Shown here: piece after piece, positions 37,584 to 50,436 of the stretch
Position numbering within the stretch: the first letter of the stretch is position 1
Layout: the number at the start of each line of letters is the position of its first letter
Assembly: GCA_038373865.1 (NCBI GenBank)
Contig: JAXGGA010003066.1
Span: forward strand, 1-64,000
Length of the DNA stretch: 64,000 bases
From: Uloborus plumipes
Taxonomy: Eukaryota; Arthropoda; Arachnida; Araneae; Uloboridae
Direction: 5' to 3'
Notes under the pieces: model-generated
What the model saw: only the letters and a program-made list of their open reading frames with translations
Databases searched by the model: none
What the model was told of the DNA's origin: nothing
Program-made: the position numbers and the translations under genes

Positions 37584-38415
37584 CAGGAATTGGCTTGAGA
37601 TGACTTCACTGATGTTCGGGTGGGTGTGCAGAAACTACCACCAAGATCTTTTGGTGCCAGTTACACATCTACCTCTGAAACAAGCTAGCTATTTAAAATA
37701 TAAATGTTACTTATGTACAATCATGTGATGATCCACAACGATGAGCTAAATAGCGGTTCTAAGATATTTTATGCAAACAACAACATTCCCTCATTGTAAC
37801 TGCAGTGTCCTAAGCACGAACTGAACATTTCTCCAGAGGAAGAAATCTGTATACGCAAAGTTGTTTGTCTATTTGTTTGTATGTTTTTTTATTTAACGTC
37901 TCTGTGCAAAATTGATTGTTTAAAGAATGTGTTCAATATCTATGAACAACTGATCTTCTTCTAGTGAATGAAAAAAGGACAGCAGTTTTCGTGACTATGA
38001 AGTTGTATGCCAACCACTGCTATAAAATCCGTGGACCTTGAGTTTATGAGGTAGTCAAGCTGTTGTACAAGAAAATTCTTATCTGTTTTTTGTACTATTT
38101 TTAAGTCATCTTTTTTTCCTATAAATATAATTATTAAGAGATCTACAGCAAGTGTTTAATTCGTCCGAAGAATCGATAAACTTTTCGGCTTTATGTCGTC
38201 ATTGCAAATTTTGGGTCATTATAGAAGATGATGTCTTACATTCCTTGAGAAAACGGACTTCCTGACTAAAAGATGGAAAACAACAATCATAATATGCAAT
38301 ATTCTTGTGAATTCCTTTAGATGTGCTGTAAATGTTAAATTCGTAGTCTTTTGCAGAAAGGTGTTTGAGTATCGGTGGTGTTACCATGTGACATGCTGTC
38401 AGTAGTACAAATAAA
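37584..38415 (+). other. Probable 3' UTR, candidate poly(A) signal
   Basis: The first AATAAA after the stop is at 38410-38415. Transcript end is inferred from that hexamer alone, and a later AATAAA near 38978 is an alternative. Confidence 0.35.
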
Positions 38416-41008
38416 ATATTTTAAATATTTCAAAAATAACTCGATACAGTCAAAATTATACATAAGGTACCTTAGTTTTTTAAATATTAATGTTAACAAA
38501 ATTCAAGAAAATTGTTCTCTTTTGAGTTTATGTTTCTTAAAAAATGTCTCTTTTGAAAGTAAGTTTAAAATCAGTGATTAGTCTTGATGAATACGGTAAA
38601 CCACAGAAAATAAGGGAAAATTCCTAAATAATTTAATTTTTATGTACAAAACTGCATGAAAGAGTGGAAACTAATAATATGAAAAAAAAATTCTGTCATG
38701 TTTTACTCAATCAGCTAAGCTGAGAGTTACGAACTCTAAATTTACGAGCTCATTTTATCCTTCGAAGAACGAAAAGCTACAATTTGAATGTCTGAAAAAT
38801 TGCAAAATCTTGTGCCATAAGTAACTTCTTTTTCTGCGGTAGTTCAAAATTATAGCAAAATTGTTACTTAGCTTAGACCTTGACAGTTAAATAGTTAATA
38901 ACTTTTCTGCTTTGAAATATTTTATATGGTTTAATTTGATTATACGGTGATTCACGTTTCAGATGTGGACCAATGCTTTAAATAAAAACCACAAACTTGA
39001 AGCCAAATAAATAATCCTTCAGAACACTGTACTGGTCCGACCATAAATTTGGTACAACTTTTACATGTTTTTTATGTGCTACTGCATAGTTGTGTGACCA
39101 ACTTCTGTTGCCATTTTTCGTTTAAAAAATATTGTGTACAGGCACATAATGTATCTTTAGCTGTGCGACATTGACTCGTATTATTAAATTATTCAATGAT
39201 TTTATTTTGATCTTCCGAATTTTTGTCAACTAATTTATTTAGAAAGTTGATATACTTTTCTAAAACAAAGCAATTATTCACCTGCAATGTTAATATGACT
39301 CTCACTAATACGAAAAAATAAATAAATAAATAAACAAACAAATTTTAACAAAATCAAAAATTGTTTCTGATATTTTTTATTGATTTTTAGTAACATAGTG
39401 ATTTTATTAGTACTAAACTATTCCCCAATTATTTTAATTTTTAACACATATATTGTATAAAGGGAAAGAAATACATTTGTCTAGAAAACGCTTGAATATT
39501 GTAGTTGAAAAATATTTTGAAGGATGTTTTGCCATAGCATATTTTGTAATTTGAAGTTGATATCAAAGAAGATCAATATTTTCTTGATGTAAACTATTTA
39601 TTCAATTGACTTTTGCTATAAGTTGATGTTGTGTTGTGCAATTTTGTTTCAAAAGCATGCACTGCATTGTGAAATTTTGTAAAATGACATCGATAAGTGA
39701 TTTATATCTGCCAAAAAGATTTATTTTACGAAGAGTGGCCTGGACGTTTGTGATAGAAGGTTTGATGTCATGCTTCCTTAAAATGTATGTATATTATATG
39801 CTGTTTTGTATTAAGTTATTATTGAATTAAAATATTTGTTTATAATGGCTGTCTATTTCTTATCATTATATTATCTCTCGCTATGCTTTTGCAAAACTTT
39901 GTTTAATATCAAACTAAGTAAAAAAAGCTGAATTAATTTAACAAGAGCTAATTTCAATTTGCTTGGATTCCTACTTGTTACTTGAGTACAGATTCTGTCA
40001 AGAATACCTGGGACCACTTGACACACTGAGGAAGCATATCAGTAACACCATCTACATCTTTAAAGCACATATAGTCCAATTCAGCATTTCTCACCCTATT
40101 TAGATCCACGGACAGGTAAGGTTTGAAAGAATTTCGTTTGTTTGCTGCATGCAAAGATTGGTAGTCAAGCTCTTATGACGCTTTTAATGTTGATAAAGTA
40201 ACAGTTTTATAGAAATACGTTGTTAAGGTTCAGTGTGGAACGGGATGCTTTTTATAATGCAGTAATAACCAGCAAATTGCCATTTTCGGACATAAGTTAG
40301 TCTAGTCCCTCATGTGCAGAACTTTCTTATTCAAACTTAGCTCTTTTCTTTTGAAGTTCTAAAGTAGAGTCATAAAATAATTCTATAATAAAATGCATTA
40401 TTTTCCCTCGTATTTGAAAGAAAACGTAACAATTATAGAACGGACACGTACCGCACATTTTGTATGCCTCACAAATGTGTGTAAAAACGGAGAAAACTTT
40501 TTTCCATTAGTGCATTCATTAAATCCTTATCTCTCTAAGTGTGGCCTTCAGTTAGTTGCAAATCCTTGAGCAGTCTGTAAGACAGTTTTTTTCTTCATAA
40601 TTTAACTTATTTTAATGTAGGTGAATGCAAGCGACACGATGTTAAAATTAGCTACCGTACAGAAGATTACCATATCACGTGATCAGATTAAATCGAAACA
40701 GTGTGGCTAAACTAGTAGTAGAACATGGTCTGCATACATATTTCTGAAGATTGATTCCATCATGTTATGTTAATTTCCTTGTTCGTTATCTCGTCCTTGT
40801 TTACATCCAATGAAAGGAGGAGAACCTCGATTAGTTGAAATAGTCGAGATTGGACCACCGACGATAATCGAACGGTAAATCCAAAAAATGTCAACTCTTC
40901 ATTTAAAACATGTAGTATCATTTGGGGCAAAAAGAAACGTGAGGTAATTGAAAATAAACACAACCACAGTTGTGGTTATTTTTAACCTCTTCTCTGTTTC
41001 ACCTGCAC
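38416..41008. other. Intergenic, nothing recognised
   Basis: AT-rich with a simple (AAAT)n tract near 39316-39340. The open frames are short and biased by base composition. Confidence 0.4.
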
Positions 41009-41055
41009 GGCGTACGGGCACTGATTTTGTGCTTTTAATGATTTGCCCGTACGCC
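41009..41055. repeat. 12-bp perfect inverted repeat, 23-base loop
   Basis: GGCGTACGGGCA and TGCCCGTACGCC, followed at once by a third half-copy (TTACGGGCAA). Could be a small MITE core. Confidence 0.6.
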
Positions 41056-43012
41056 TTACGGGCAATTTGATTTCTATTCCGCAATTTCGCTTTCATTAAA
41101 AAACATCAAATTTGATACTTTTGAAATAGGTAAAGAAGCTCGTAAGTTGCCATTCAGCATCGCCAACCAGTATTTTCTATAGAAATAATAGATCCTTTTT
41201 AGAACTGATGTGACTGCAAGATTTGCATGAATTTTTACATTATTTTTCAAATCATAAAAGTAAAGCATATCATGTAAAGATGTGTTAACTAGTACTTAGT
41301 GAACTGTACTTTTTAAAACAAATAAGAAGATTTTTTTTGCGTCGTATGCCGCCGAACAACCTCCAATGTAGCAGTGGTGCAGGGCTCGGGCTCGATCACG
41401 CTAAAGTGATGTCCATGTCCAGGATTTGGTAAAATTTGATACACGAAAATCTACTACTTTTTAAAGTAGTAGTTTAAAAACAAAAGGGGGGGGGGAAGAA
41501 ATTCACCTATTTTGGTGTACCTAAATTTGCAGTGCCCTGGTCTACGGACACGTCGTGACTTTATCACGGCGTTGAACTGGTGTGCAAATCGCCGAAATAT
41601 TTAACGAGTAACAGGAAGAATTGTATTTTGGAAGCTTTAAATGCCGATCAAAGTTAAGAGATGGCGCCAGCTGAAAAGTAAGATACAGTAATGAATTTTT
41701 CAAAGAATTTTCTCATTTTTAAGTCGATTATAATTCGTTAAAATCGGTGGACATATCAGCCCCATCGTTTGAGTAATTGGTTTAGTGAACAAAAATGGAA
41801 ATTCAAACTATTTTTTTATTTATACTTTAAAAATCGCTGATACAGTGTATAAAAATATTTTTTGCACAACAAAGTGTATTTATTCATCGCTTTCGATTTA
41901 ACGATCGAACGAACCAAAAACAACCAACTCTGTCGCTCTCTCTCTATGTATATATATTACTCTATATATACAGTACTCTACTCTATATATACAGTATGTA
42001 TATATATGCTGATATATACACACATGCAAAATATATATCAGCATTTCATTTGTTTCGTGTAAAAGCTAAATGGTGATCTTCAAATGTGTGATCAATGGGT
42101 CTGCTCAAATATGGAATATAAAAGTTGGGGGGGGGGGGGGGGGGCGAAAGAGATTAAAATTTTGACCTTGAAGTAGTTTCAGTGTTTTTTTCTTCTTTTT
42201 AAGAGAGCTAAAAAGTTTGCTTTTTAGTTACAACCACCCAGGAGGTGGCTCCCCCAGGTACGTTTCTATGCAGTAAACAATGAGTGCGTAAAAGACAATG
42301 AACATAAAAATTAAAACATTTTGGAATGGAGAAAATATTAGAAAGAATCATAAGTTGCAGAAACAACAATCCAGTTTATATTTTATGAAACGGTAAAATG
42401 AATAGTTACGAATTTGTCCTGGTATTTCAAAACTATAAGAGTAAGTAAAACTTATTTATTACTAAGCCAGTGGTTCCCGAATTTTTCATATTCACATATC
42501 CCCCCCCCCCTCTCTCTAAAAAATGCAAAAGTCAATTATCAAAGTAATGCACCTTATTTTTTTTTTTTTTTTATTCAAGCATACAAAAACGATGTCGCTA
42601 AAGTGGCCCAATTACTATACCGCTTCAACTATAATAATTTTACTTCAGAGGGTTGGAGTGAATTTAAATTTATTCAGTGGACTTCCTTCCCATTTATATG
42701 CACTGGCACTGCTATATGCACTGGCACCGCGCGGATACTGCTAGTCTATGTGTATAAAAGTCTATATATTTTAACCTGTTTCAACATTGTTGCACCGCGA
42801 GATTTACTGCATAACTCACAACAACGCTCATTTTCCTCTTTGAACTGAATCCTACGAGGAAATTTCACTAAATCGAACTCTTAACAATTAGATGGCAGTT
42901 AAATTAAATTTTCGCCATTTGTAACATTGTATTATTCCACAACAATTACTTTGAGCTCAATGAATGCTAGCTGAATTTTCTTCACTTACACTCTTGTTTT
43001 CCAGTTTGTCAC
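41056..43012. other. Intergenic with simple repeats
   Basis: Contains TATA/CTCTA-rich microsatellite at about 41935-42045, a G tract at 42128-42144, 'cagtggttcccgaa' at 42471 (a hAT-like MITE end) and a short repeat 'tatatgcactggcac' near 42695-42727. No gene supported. Confidence 0.4.
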
Positions 43013-43177
43013 AAGGGCGGATTTAGAAATGTTCCAAAAGAGGATCGATTTAGATTTTTTTACGTAACATTTACAACATATTGGTTTGCAAATATTGACT
43101 TCATATGTTTTGAACTTTAATTGCGGAACTCATCCTTAGGAAAACCCTGAGCCTCCCTTCTGGTAGTATGAAAGATA

Positions 43178-44028
43178 CACTGTAAAAAACGAATGTTGCT
43201 TTTACAGTATAATACAGCTAATTTTATAGTGATAAACTAAAAATTGTAAACTGTCAAATTGCTCATTTTACAGTACTAAACTGTAAAATTGCCAATTTTA
43301 CAGTTTATTCCCATGCATTTTACTGTTTTAACCCATTAATGCCTAGCGTCCCTTTTTAGGGACGGTCTAAAAAAGGGTCTGAATTTCCCCAAAATGAGCA
43401 TTTCAACCAAATAATAGTGTTCAATGAGTACTTTGGTATTGTTTCAATTCGTTATTAACAGATTGCAGCACATAACCATTGTAAAGTGTGTTCTGTAGTA
43501 GTTTTAATATGATCCTTATCTAAAATTGCATCGTTCACAATGTCAAGAAAAAAAGCTAAGTTTTCATAGTTATTCCCAGCTTCCCTGTTTATGTTAATTG
43601 CTGATTTTGTTTCTTCTCGTAAAATGTCATTTTAAATATTATATCGTAGGCAGAAAAATTTTTTGTATGTAACCTCTGGTGTCTATCGTAACTTTTAAGG
43701 GACGATTTTTCTTTCCTTAATATAATATTTTTTTTTAATTATTTTTCTGTCCATTAAACACTGTTTGTAACCAGTATACAAAATATCTTTGGGAAAAAAA
43801 TGTCAGGCATTGATGGGTTAAACTGGAACCTCTGCTGCCAGTATTATACTGTTATTTTTACAGTACAATACAGCTAAATTTTACGGCAATAAACAAATTT
43901 TCTAACTTTACAGTAAGAAACTGTAAAAATGCTAGTTTTAGTATATTACTGTGCATTTTACAGTTCTACATTGGAACCTCGGCTGCCACTATTATACTTG
44001 TAAAAACAACAGTTCATTCTATACAGTG
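43178..44028. mobile_element. CACTG-ended MITE, middle level of the nest
   Basis: TA-flanked, CACTGTAAAAAACGAATG...TTCTATACAGTG. Removing the inner piggyBac-type element leaves about 361 bp, comparable with the other family members. Confidence 0.8.
43332..43817. mobile_element. piggyBac-type MITE, copy 3 (486 bp), innermost
   Basis: TTAA (43328-43331 and 43818-43821) flanks CCCATTAATGCC...GGCATTGATGGG. The host sequence resumes exactly at the duplicated TTAA: '...ctgttttaa' then 'ttaaactggaacc', the uninterrupted family phrase. Confidence 0.88.
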
Positions 44029-44209
44029 TAGCCCAAAAATGGCTTTTTTGAACTTCGATTTTGAAAATTTACCAGTGGTGAGTCCATAGAAGGAGAGGCG
44101 ATCCCTTGTATCCGCCCCTGGTCTGTCCTGTGTGCCAGAAAAAAAAAAAAAGCACAATGTTACTACGTGCATTAAATACATTAAATTTATTACGTACATA
44201 CACAAAAAT

Positions 44210-44461
44210 CTACCCCTTCCGTCTTGTCAGTGCAACGGCAACATTCCTGTGAAAAGTTCGATTTTTAGAAGCCTCGTTCAAATCATTGCATACCAAGAGA
44301 ACAGCATAACCAATCAGAATGAATCCGAGCAGAGAAAGTTGCATATTGACTGCTAGAGACTTTGAACTTCCCAGCCGGTGGCTAAAAAGTTCATAAGCAG
44401 TGGGGAAAATCAGGAAAAATGTTCCCAGAAGAAACGTCAGGAGAGCCACATGCCGCCCCAT
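44210..44461 (-). CDS. Candidate exon of a small two-TM protein
   Basis: An 83-codon minus-strand frame starting at ATG 44461 encodes two hydrophobic segments (residues about 4-25, VALLTFLLGTFFLIFPTAY, and about 36-59, LAVNMQLSLLGFILIGYAVL), separated by a polar loop (SHRLGSSK). Codon use and local GC content look more coding-like than the neighbourhood. A plausible acceptor (TATGTTCTTTCAAG) lies at 44511-44524, with an in-frame stop between it and the ATG. An internal GTATGC at the end of the second segment might be a donor, so the last ~25 residues may be intronic. Family not recognised and no partner exon seen. Confidence 0.35.
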   Translation of the reverse strand: MGRHVALLTFLLGTFFLIFPTAYELFSHRLGSSKSLAVNMQLSLLGFILIGYAVLLVCNDLNEASKNRTFHRNVAVALTRRKG

Positions 44462-44655
44462 GAGTTGAACTATTCCGGCTTTCGTGACTTTTTCTTCTCA
44501 ATATCCACACCTTGAAAGAACATAAAATTTCATAAGTAAAGCATATGCTTAAAGAACAGATACAGATTATAAAGAACTAAACTGTTGGTAAAGAAAAACA
44601 AGTATAATAAAGAATCAAGTAAAAAATTAAACGATCTATAGGGTGCTATACACCG

Positions 44656-44740
44656 CCAACTCGGCTATTTCGATCCATGGACAGCTGTTTCAAGCTTATT
44701 ATGCTCTCATCAGCATGGAATACGAAAGTAGTCGAGTTGG
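44656..44740. repeat. Imperfect hairpin, MITE core
   Basis: CCAACTCGGCTATTTCG is inverted as CGAAAGTAGTCGAGTTGG. It is enclosed by 'ctatagggtg' at about 44637 and 44811, possible element borders. Confidence 0.5.
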
Positions 44741-46424
44741 AGGCAAAAATCCTCTTATAAAACAAAGAGAGCTAAAAAAAACTGGTAGCTAATGTAAAAT
44801 TAGAATACCTATAGGGTGTTTAATTTGTTTTCTTCGGGAAAAAAATATATGTCATGCATAATTTAATTTTGAACAATTTCATACCATACTTTTTCCCATA
44901 CGTAATTTTTTTTTTTCGAATAATCATAAAAAGAACGTAAACTATCCCCAATGAGTGTAATGTTCTCAGAAGTCTGTTTTTCGTTTTGATTGCTTGACAT
45001 CTCAAAAAGTGTTAAAGTTATTTTCCAAAATTTTTCATGTATGTTTATAAGGCCTATATCTCTACAACCTGAAGCTAAATTTAAATTTTCAAGTATTTTC
45101 ATTGCAAATGTAAATTAAAACTTAAAACTTGGGGAGAAAAATTTTGAAGTTTTATTTTTAAGAAAAATTTCATCAGATTTCTTTTTACGCATTCTCTCAT
45201 GAGTTTCCTCAAGATATTTATCGCACTTCCTTTACTCAGAAGAAGAAGCTAACTCCAAGTATGGTCGAGTATGAACAAATAGCAATTGTGATTGTTCAAC
45301 AATAAATACTTTATTTAAAAATTTCATAGAGTAATTAATAGGGATAACATAGTTAATATCAATAATAGAAGCTTTTTAAAGACCTCTGATGAAATGTATT
45401 ACTATAACGTTGGTACTTTTAAGCTTAGTTTGGAAATAGTAAAAATCCATGAAATGGTTCATGCTTACCCTTACTAGAAACCGTAAAAATATTTTACCTA
45501 TTCGTGTAAAAACAAATTAGTTATTCAAAGACATTAACTTTTATTTACAAAGATTATGGAACTTCTTATAAACTGTCTAAAAAGCACAATGGTAAAAATT
45601 AGTTTCAGAAAAGACTTTAAAAGTTTATAGGGGAGAGGGGGGTTCGCAAGGGGTCTGTGGACCGCAATTTGGGAATACCTGCTTTAGATAAAGCAGTGAA
45701 ATTGTACAGGTATAGTTCTTTGACAGTAATAATTTCCTTTTTCAGATAAAATAGATACAAGAATAACAAGAAATGAAAAAGAAATGGTAAATTTTTCAGT
45801 AAAAATAGTAACGAAAAGCAGTTTTTGAAATAGTAATGAAACATTTCGGGAGGGGATTTGAACATTAACCAACACGTAACCGGTTTTGGTTAATCAAACC
45901 AACGTAAACACGTTTGGTTAACACGTAACCAAAACCACCCCTTAAATACGGCTCTGTGTACTTATTATGTTTAGGTGTTGTTACGAATGATAAGTTATTT
46001 ATTTATTATTATCTTGCTACTGACAGTAAATGTGGTTCCCTTTGAAGTGTTGGAATATGGCCAGGCTGTTGTTTTAACCTTTACTCTCATCTACTCAATC
46101 AGGGACTTTTAAATAGGTAGGGCAAAATATATTGATGCGTCCATAATTTATTTTCTAGATTTTTGATTTATTTGTTTATTTAAAAAGGACTGAAGAGAAA
46201 TCCATTTACAGTGGCAAATAATATGGAAATAACAATTAAAACAAATTATACATTGAAAACATTAAAAAGTCTAGGCTTAAAATTATAAAATGACATTTTA
46301 AAAATATCTAAATCGTGACAATGTTTGTTACAAAATTCGTAGAATTTAAAACGACAAAATTGCCAACATTGTTAATTTTAGTAAAAATATTTTTAAAACA
46401 TAAACAGTAACATATTTCTTTTTG
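44741..46424. other. Intergenic, fragments only
   Basis: A hAT-like MITE end lies at about 45640-45680 (ggtctgtggaccgcaatttgggaa). 'ggttaacacgtaaccaaaacc' near 45917 partly inverts the preceding 30 bases. No gene supported. Confidence 0.35.
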
Positions 46425-46515
46425 ACTTTTTTTTTGGACTTGGTGATATTTTTATGATGCATCAAGCCACTTTTAATACTTTTTTTTTTCTTTTTAACAG
46501 AAAGTAGGCTAAAAA
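46425..46515. repeat. Right-end fragment of the 650-2360 element
   Basis: 'ggacttggtgatatttttatgatgcatcaagccacttttaa' and 'aacagaaagtaggctaaaaa' match 2260-2365 with a few differences; the rest of the element is absent. Confidence 0.7.
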
Positions 46516-47867
46516 TAGCAATTGGAATTTAAGAATATTTTATTCAAATGTTTTTTTTTTTTTTTAATACACTTCAAAACGTCAACATTCTAAACGTTAA
46601 AAAATCAAAATAGTACCCACAACTTTTCTTGACCTCTCTATGTACTGTCTTAGATCTCATCCTTACAAAATGTTTTTCATTATTCTTATTTATTTATCAT
46701 TTTTTTTATAATCTTCCTGCTCATTTCAGACTTTTTATATTTGACTCTTCTAAAATAAATTTCACTCCTCTAAAAAATATCAGGGAGGATTTTCGATCCT
46801 TGAGAAAATATCAATATCTATTTCTCTCTCTCTGCCGTTTAATCTTCTGAAATTTTTTTGAGAAATATATTTGTAAATTGCTTAAAAATCGAACAGAAAT
46901 TCAAATTCAAGACTACTAGTATTGTTAATGCAAGGAAGAAGTTTAAGCAGCATAAATGAGTGAGAATGACTTTGTTTTTTACTCAATTGAGAGACTATCG
47001 CGTGTATTGAAAACATTTTCAGACAAATTCTGAATCAAATAGGGCCGGATTTTATTTTCTCTTCAGTTACGTATAAAAAATGAGAACAATGTTTCACATA
47101 AATTAAGTGAAAATTAGTACTTACATCTAAGTCAAAAGCAAGACTCAACACAATTATCTGCCAACTTACAGAAACGAAAATTCTTGAGATTTACTTTAGC
47201 TTTTGTCCTTTTCTCACACTCATCCTCATTTGAATGTGGACATAGTTAAGAATATTTATTTGGCTACTTCTGGAATAGGGAAGTGGAGAAGAAAAAGAAA
47301 ATTCTATTTTATTTCAGAGTATGATATACATTTTCATACAATGATTCACATTTTATCTTGCAGCGCCAGTCTTTTCATTCGAATTGCAAATGTAGTGTGC
47401 ATAACCGTGTACTGTTTGACGTCCTTCTAAATTTAAATGAAATAATGATATAAATAAAATAATATAAAAACGTCAAAAGGTAATGCAGTATTTATTTGCT
47501 CTGAAACATGAGCAGGAGCGCCCCGAAGGGAGGTCCCAGGAGGACACCCAGACCTCCCTTAAATTTTACTCATTCGGAACATTCGGTCTGACGATTTGGC
47601 AAATTTAGGGATGCAATAATATTTTGAAATATTTCGGGCACAATACTGATGTTCCAAAATGCCACGCCCGAGTATTACTCGTGGTAATTTTTTGTTGAGT
47701 GCACCGTACTATTCTATCCGAATATATCTCGGGAGAGGTTTATTTCGGCTGCATCTTTTTGTCAAACCCGAATCTATCTCGGGAAAAGTTAATTTGCGTT
47801 TAATGTAATAGACGGATTAACTTGTTAATCTGCTTGGATTTAAAAGTTTTATGGAGCATCATCCAGA
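46516..47867. other. Intergenic, nothing coding
   Basis: Two copies of 'ccgaat(a/c)tatctcggga(g/a)a(g)gtt' at about 47719 and 47769 form a short direct repeat. No gene supported. Confidence 0.35.
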
Positions 47868-47981
47868 AAAATAGCACTAAGAGTTACGCGCGAAAAATAT
47901 CTTTTATAGTTTAATAGGGAGGGGGCGCACTTACAAATCTTGCTGGGGGGGGGGGCGCACCTTAGTCTATGTATCGCTACT
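47868..47981. repeat. MITE with GCGTACATA ends, fragment
   Basis: Matches 27515-27643 ('catccagaaaaatagcacta', 'acttacaaatcttgc', 'gcgcacc'), lacking the left end. Confidence 0.6.
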
Positions 47982-48563
47982 GCCTCCGTTGTTATTTATC
48001 AAAGCTCAAATGTTTTTCAATCATTCTGAAGGAAAGATTGAAAATACTTGTTTTCAGCCGCGGATGGAGCACCCCGCACCGGCCCGGGCATTTATCACAG
48101 ACTTACAAACTTTTCAGAAACTAACAACATGATGACAAACTGTATTGTAAGTAATTAATTAAGTAGCATGTGTATAAAAATGAAAAAAACTTAATATTGA
48201 ACTAGCTTTACAATATTTAACAACTATTGTGCGTAGCGTACTAAAAACAAATTTAATTCTGTGAAAATTTAGCAATGACGAACCTCAAAATATCCATACG
48301 TTTCAGAAACTGACTACATATGACGGTAACATACGTATTTTATAATATTTATTTACAATTATTACTTTAATGAATATGAAGCACACATGCAAATAATATA
48401 TACAAACTAAATTATTACTTTTTCTTTTTTTCAACTTAAAAAAAAAATGTTACGTAAGTAATTTTTTAAAGTGAAAACAGGAATTTTCACAGTGACGAAC
48501 ATTTTAATTCAAGCCTTGAGGGAACTTCCTTAGCTTTAAATGTAAAACTGTTAATTATACATA

Positions 48564-48791
48564 CCGTAAAGTCGGGTTACTTGGACCCACAAGAGGGTTA
48601 CTTGAGCCCACAGTAAAATGATAAAATCTGAGTTTGGTACTAGTGTTAGAGACTGCAGAGTGCTTCTACCTAGCGGAGAAACGAGGAACTACGTGCAAGA
48701 CTTCAACTAGTAAGTACCAACCCCAGATTTTATCATCTTACTGTAATGGGCTCAAGTAACCCCCTAGGGTCCAAGTAACCCGACTTTACGG
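48564..48791. mobile_element. TA-flanked MITE with GGTTACTTGGACCC words, 228 bp
   Basis: TA at 48562-48563 and 48792-48793 flanks CCGTAAAGTCGGGTTACTTG and its complement. Arms extend about 80 bp with small indels. The word GGTTACTT(G)GA(C/G)CCC occurs twice in each arm. Confidence 0.85.
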
Positions 48792-49233
48792 TAATTAAAA
48801 AACTACCAGCAAATTGTTCACTTTGATTAACTCAAAAAGCTGCATCGGGGAAAAAATGAAAAAGTATGACATTTTAATGACATTGGAAAGCAATATTTTG
48901 CATTAAAATGAAGAAACTACTTATACATATATACAAAACTAGTTGACACGGCAAACATTGTTTTGCCATATAAATAATTTCCTAGTAATTTCTAGTGTTG
49001 ACAAAAAATAGCTTACTTATTGTAAGTATGTATGTATGTATGTATGGTAGAATGTGTATATTGTATGTATGTAAGAATGTGGTATATGCGTGAAATAAGC
49101 ATGGAGCGCTGTGAACGATGCGGGAATATAAAAATAACAAAAGGCAAACATTATTTTTAAGTTATTATAATTTATTCCTTAAAATTATATATCATTAATT
49201 AAACAATTACGACAGTAACACTATTAAACAATA

Positions 49234-49560
49234 TCAATCTCTTAATGCTATATCGTGAACAATATTTTTTGTTAGTCCATCTTTAGCTAACACAAACAAA
49301 CTGGATGGTTTACCCACTCGAGAGCATGCCACGTATAATTGTCCGTGTGAAAAACATGGTGTTCTCAAATCTAAGCCACAAACAGACATCGTTTGACCTT
49401 GGGATTTGTTGATAGTCATTGCAAATGCCAATCTAATCGGAAACTGAATACGTTTGAATTGAATTGGCACATCTGTAGGTATAATAGGAATCCGTGGTAT
49501 GAGTATATTTTCACCTCTGAACTTGCCAGTTAAAACCCTGGCTTCGATCACGTTTTTCAT
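49234..49560 (-). pseudogene. Helitron RepHel, C-terminal helicase fragment
   Basis: 108 codons of the PIF1-like helicase end of a Helitron replicase. Residues 'FAMTINKSQGQT' and 'HGQLYVACSRV' match conserved late motifs of that helicase family. It ends naturally at a stop ~300 bp before the Helitron 3' end. The Rep nuclease and most of the helicase are missing, so it cannot function. Confidence 0.85.
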
Positions 49561-50039
49561 TAATTTTTGAATGACTAATCGCGTACCGTTGCACAGTTCA
49601 AATTACGAAGCAAGATAATTGGAGATCCCACCTTTATTTTTTAAAAATTTGTGTCACTTTAATGGTCGTTCATACCCCCCCCCCCTCTAGCAGTGAAAAA
49701 AAACTTTATACAGCAGATTTTGCCTAATAACTCAACACTCGATCATGGTGTTTGATACATTTTATTTGTTTGTAATGATGTTTTTTTGTCACAACCAATA
49801 TGAAAATCACAAAAATAGTTACTTTAATTTTTAACAGTACCTGGGGACCTAGCCCACTCGGTTAAAAAAAAAAAAGAGGTTTGTAAACTCGTGTTTTTTT
49901 CTAAAATGCAAAGTACGTATTTAGATAAACTTGAAAATCATTTTTTGCCTTTTGTTGCATTTACGCATTTAAAACAGCCGTAATTTGTTTTAAAAAACAC
50001 AACCTTATTTAATCCATGCTCAACGTAAAATCACACCCA

Positions 50040-50436
50040 ATTTCATTTCATTTGGCGCCGAAAGCGCGGGAGGGGTTGATGAGAATGGTTGCAGAGTCCC
50101 TGTTCTCCAGTACGCATTTGGTTACAGTTGGTTTTGACTTTTACTTCACTTCACACTCCAAGGTTCCCCCCCGTACATACCACATGGATGGGGCCCCGAA
50201 GAGCGCTCTGTTCATTTTTTAACCAGGCCCAAGGGCCGAGCAAACCCTCAGCCCAGCATCCCACAGAGGTATCGTTTCACTTGGAGGATTTTATGACCAC
50301 GAACATTTTTAACGTCCCCTAGCCACCATTAATGAAGACGGTGGATCTTTGATCGGCTCGGCTCCCTCTATATGATCGGCCCGGGACCCTCCGGTTACGA
50401 GTCCGATGACTTACCGATCGGACTACCGCGGCCCAC
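50040..50436 (-). repeat. tRNA-derived SINE inside the Helitron
   Basis: On the minus strand it begins 'gggccgcggtagtccgatcggtaagtc', a pol III A-box-like start with the shape of a tRNA D arm, followed by 'ggactcgtaaccggagggtcccggg', close to a T arm. The body (GC-rich) differs sharply from the AT-rich Helitron around it. It is a SINE rather than a tRNA, because the arms do not pair properly. Confidence 0.6.

Larger units (their letters stand above)
43013..44116. mobile_element. hAT-like element, outermost of a three-level nest
   Basis: Starts near CACAAGGGCGGATTTAG and ends near TATCCGCCCCTGG, roughly inverted. Flanks of the insert, 'aaccctgagcctcccttctg' and 'ttcgattttgaaaatttaccagtggtgagtc', reappear in the uninterrupted relative at about 53876-54170. 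No clear 8-bp duplication, so hAT is inferred from the ends. Confidence 0.55.

Noticed and set aside
42414..42848. 144-codon frame including a run of Phe
   Set aside because: Crosses a C tract and a T tract and contains a hAT-like MITE end, so it is compositional.
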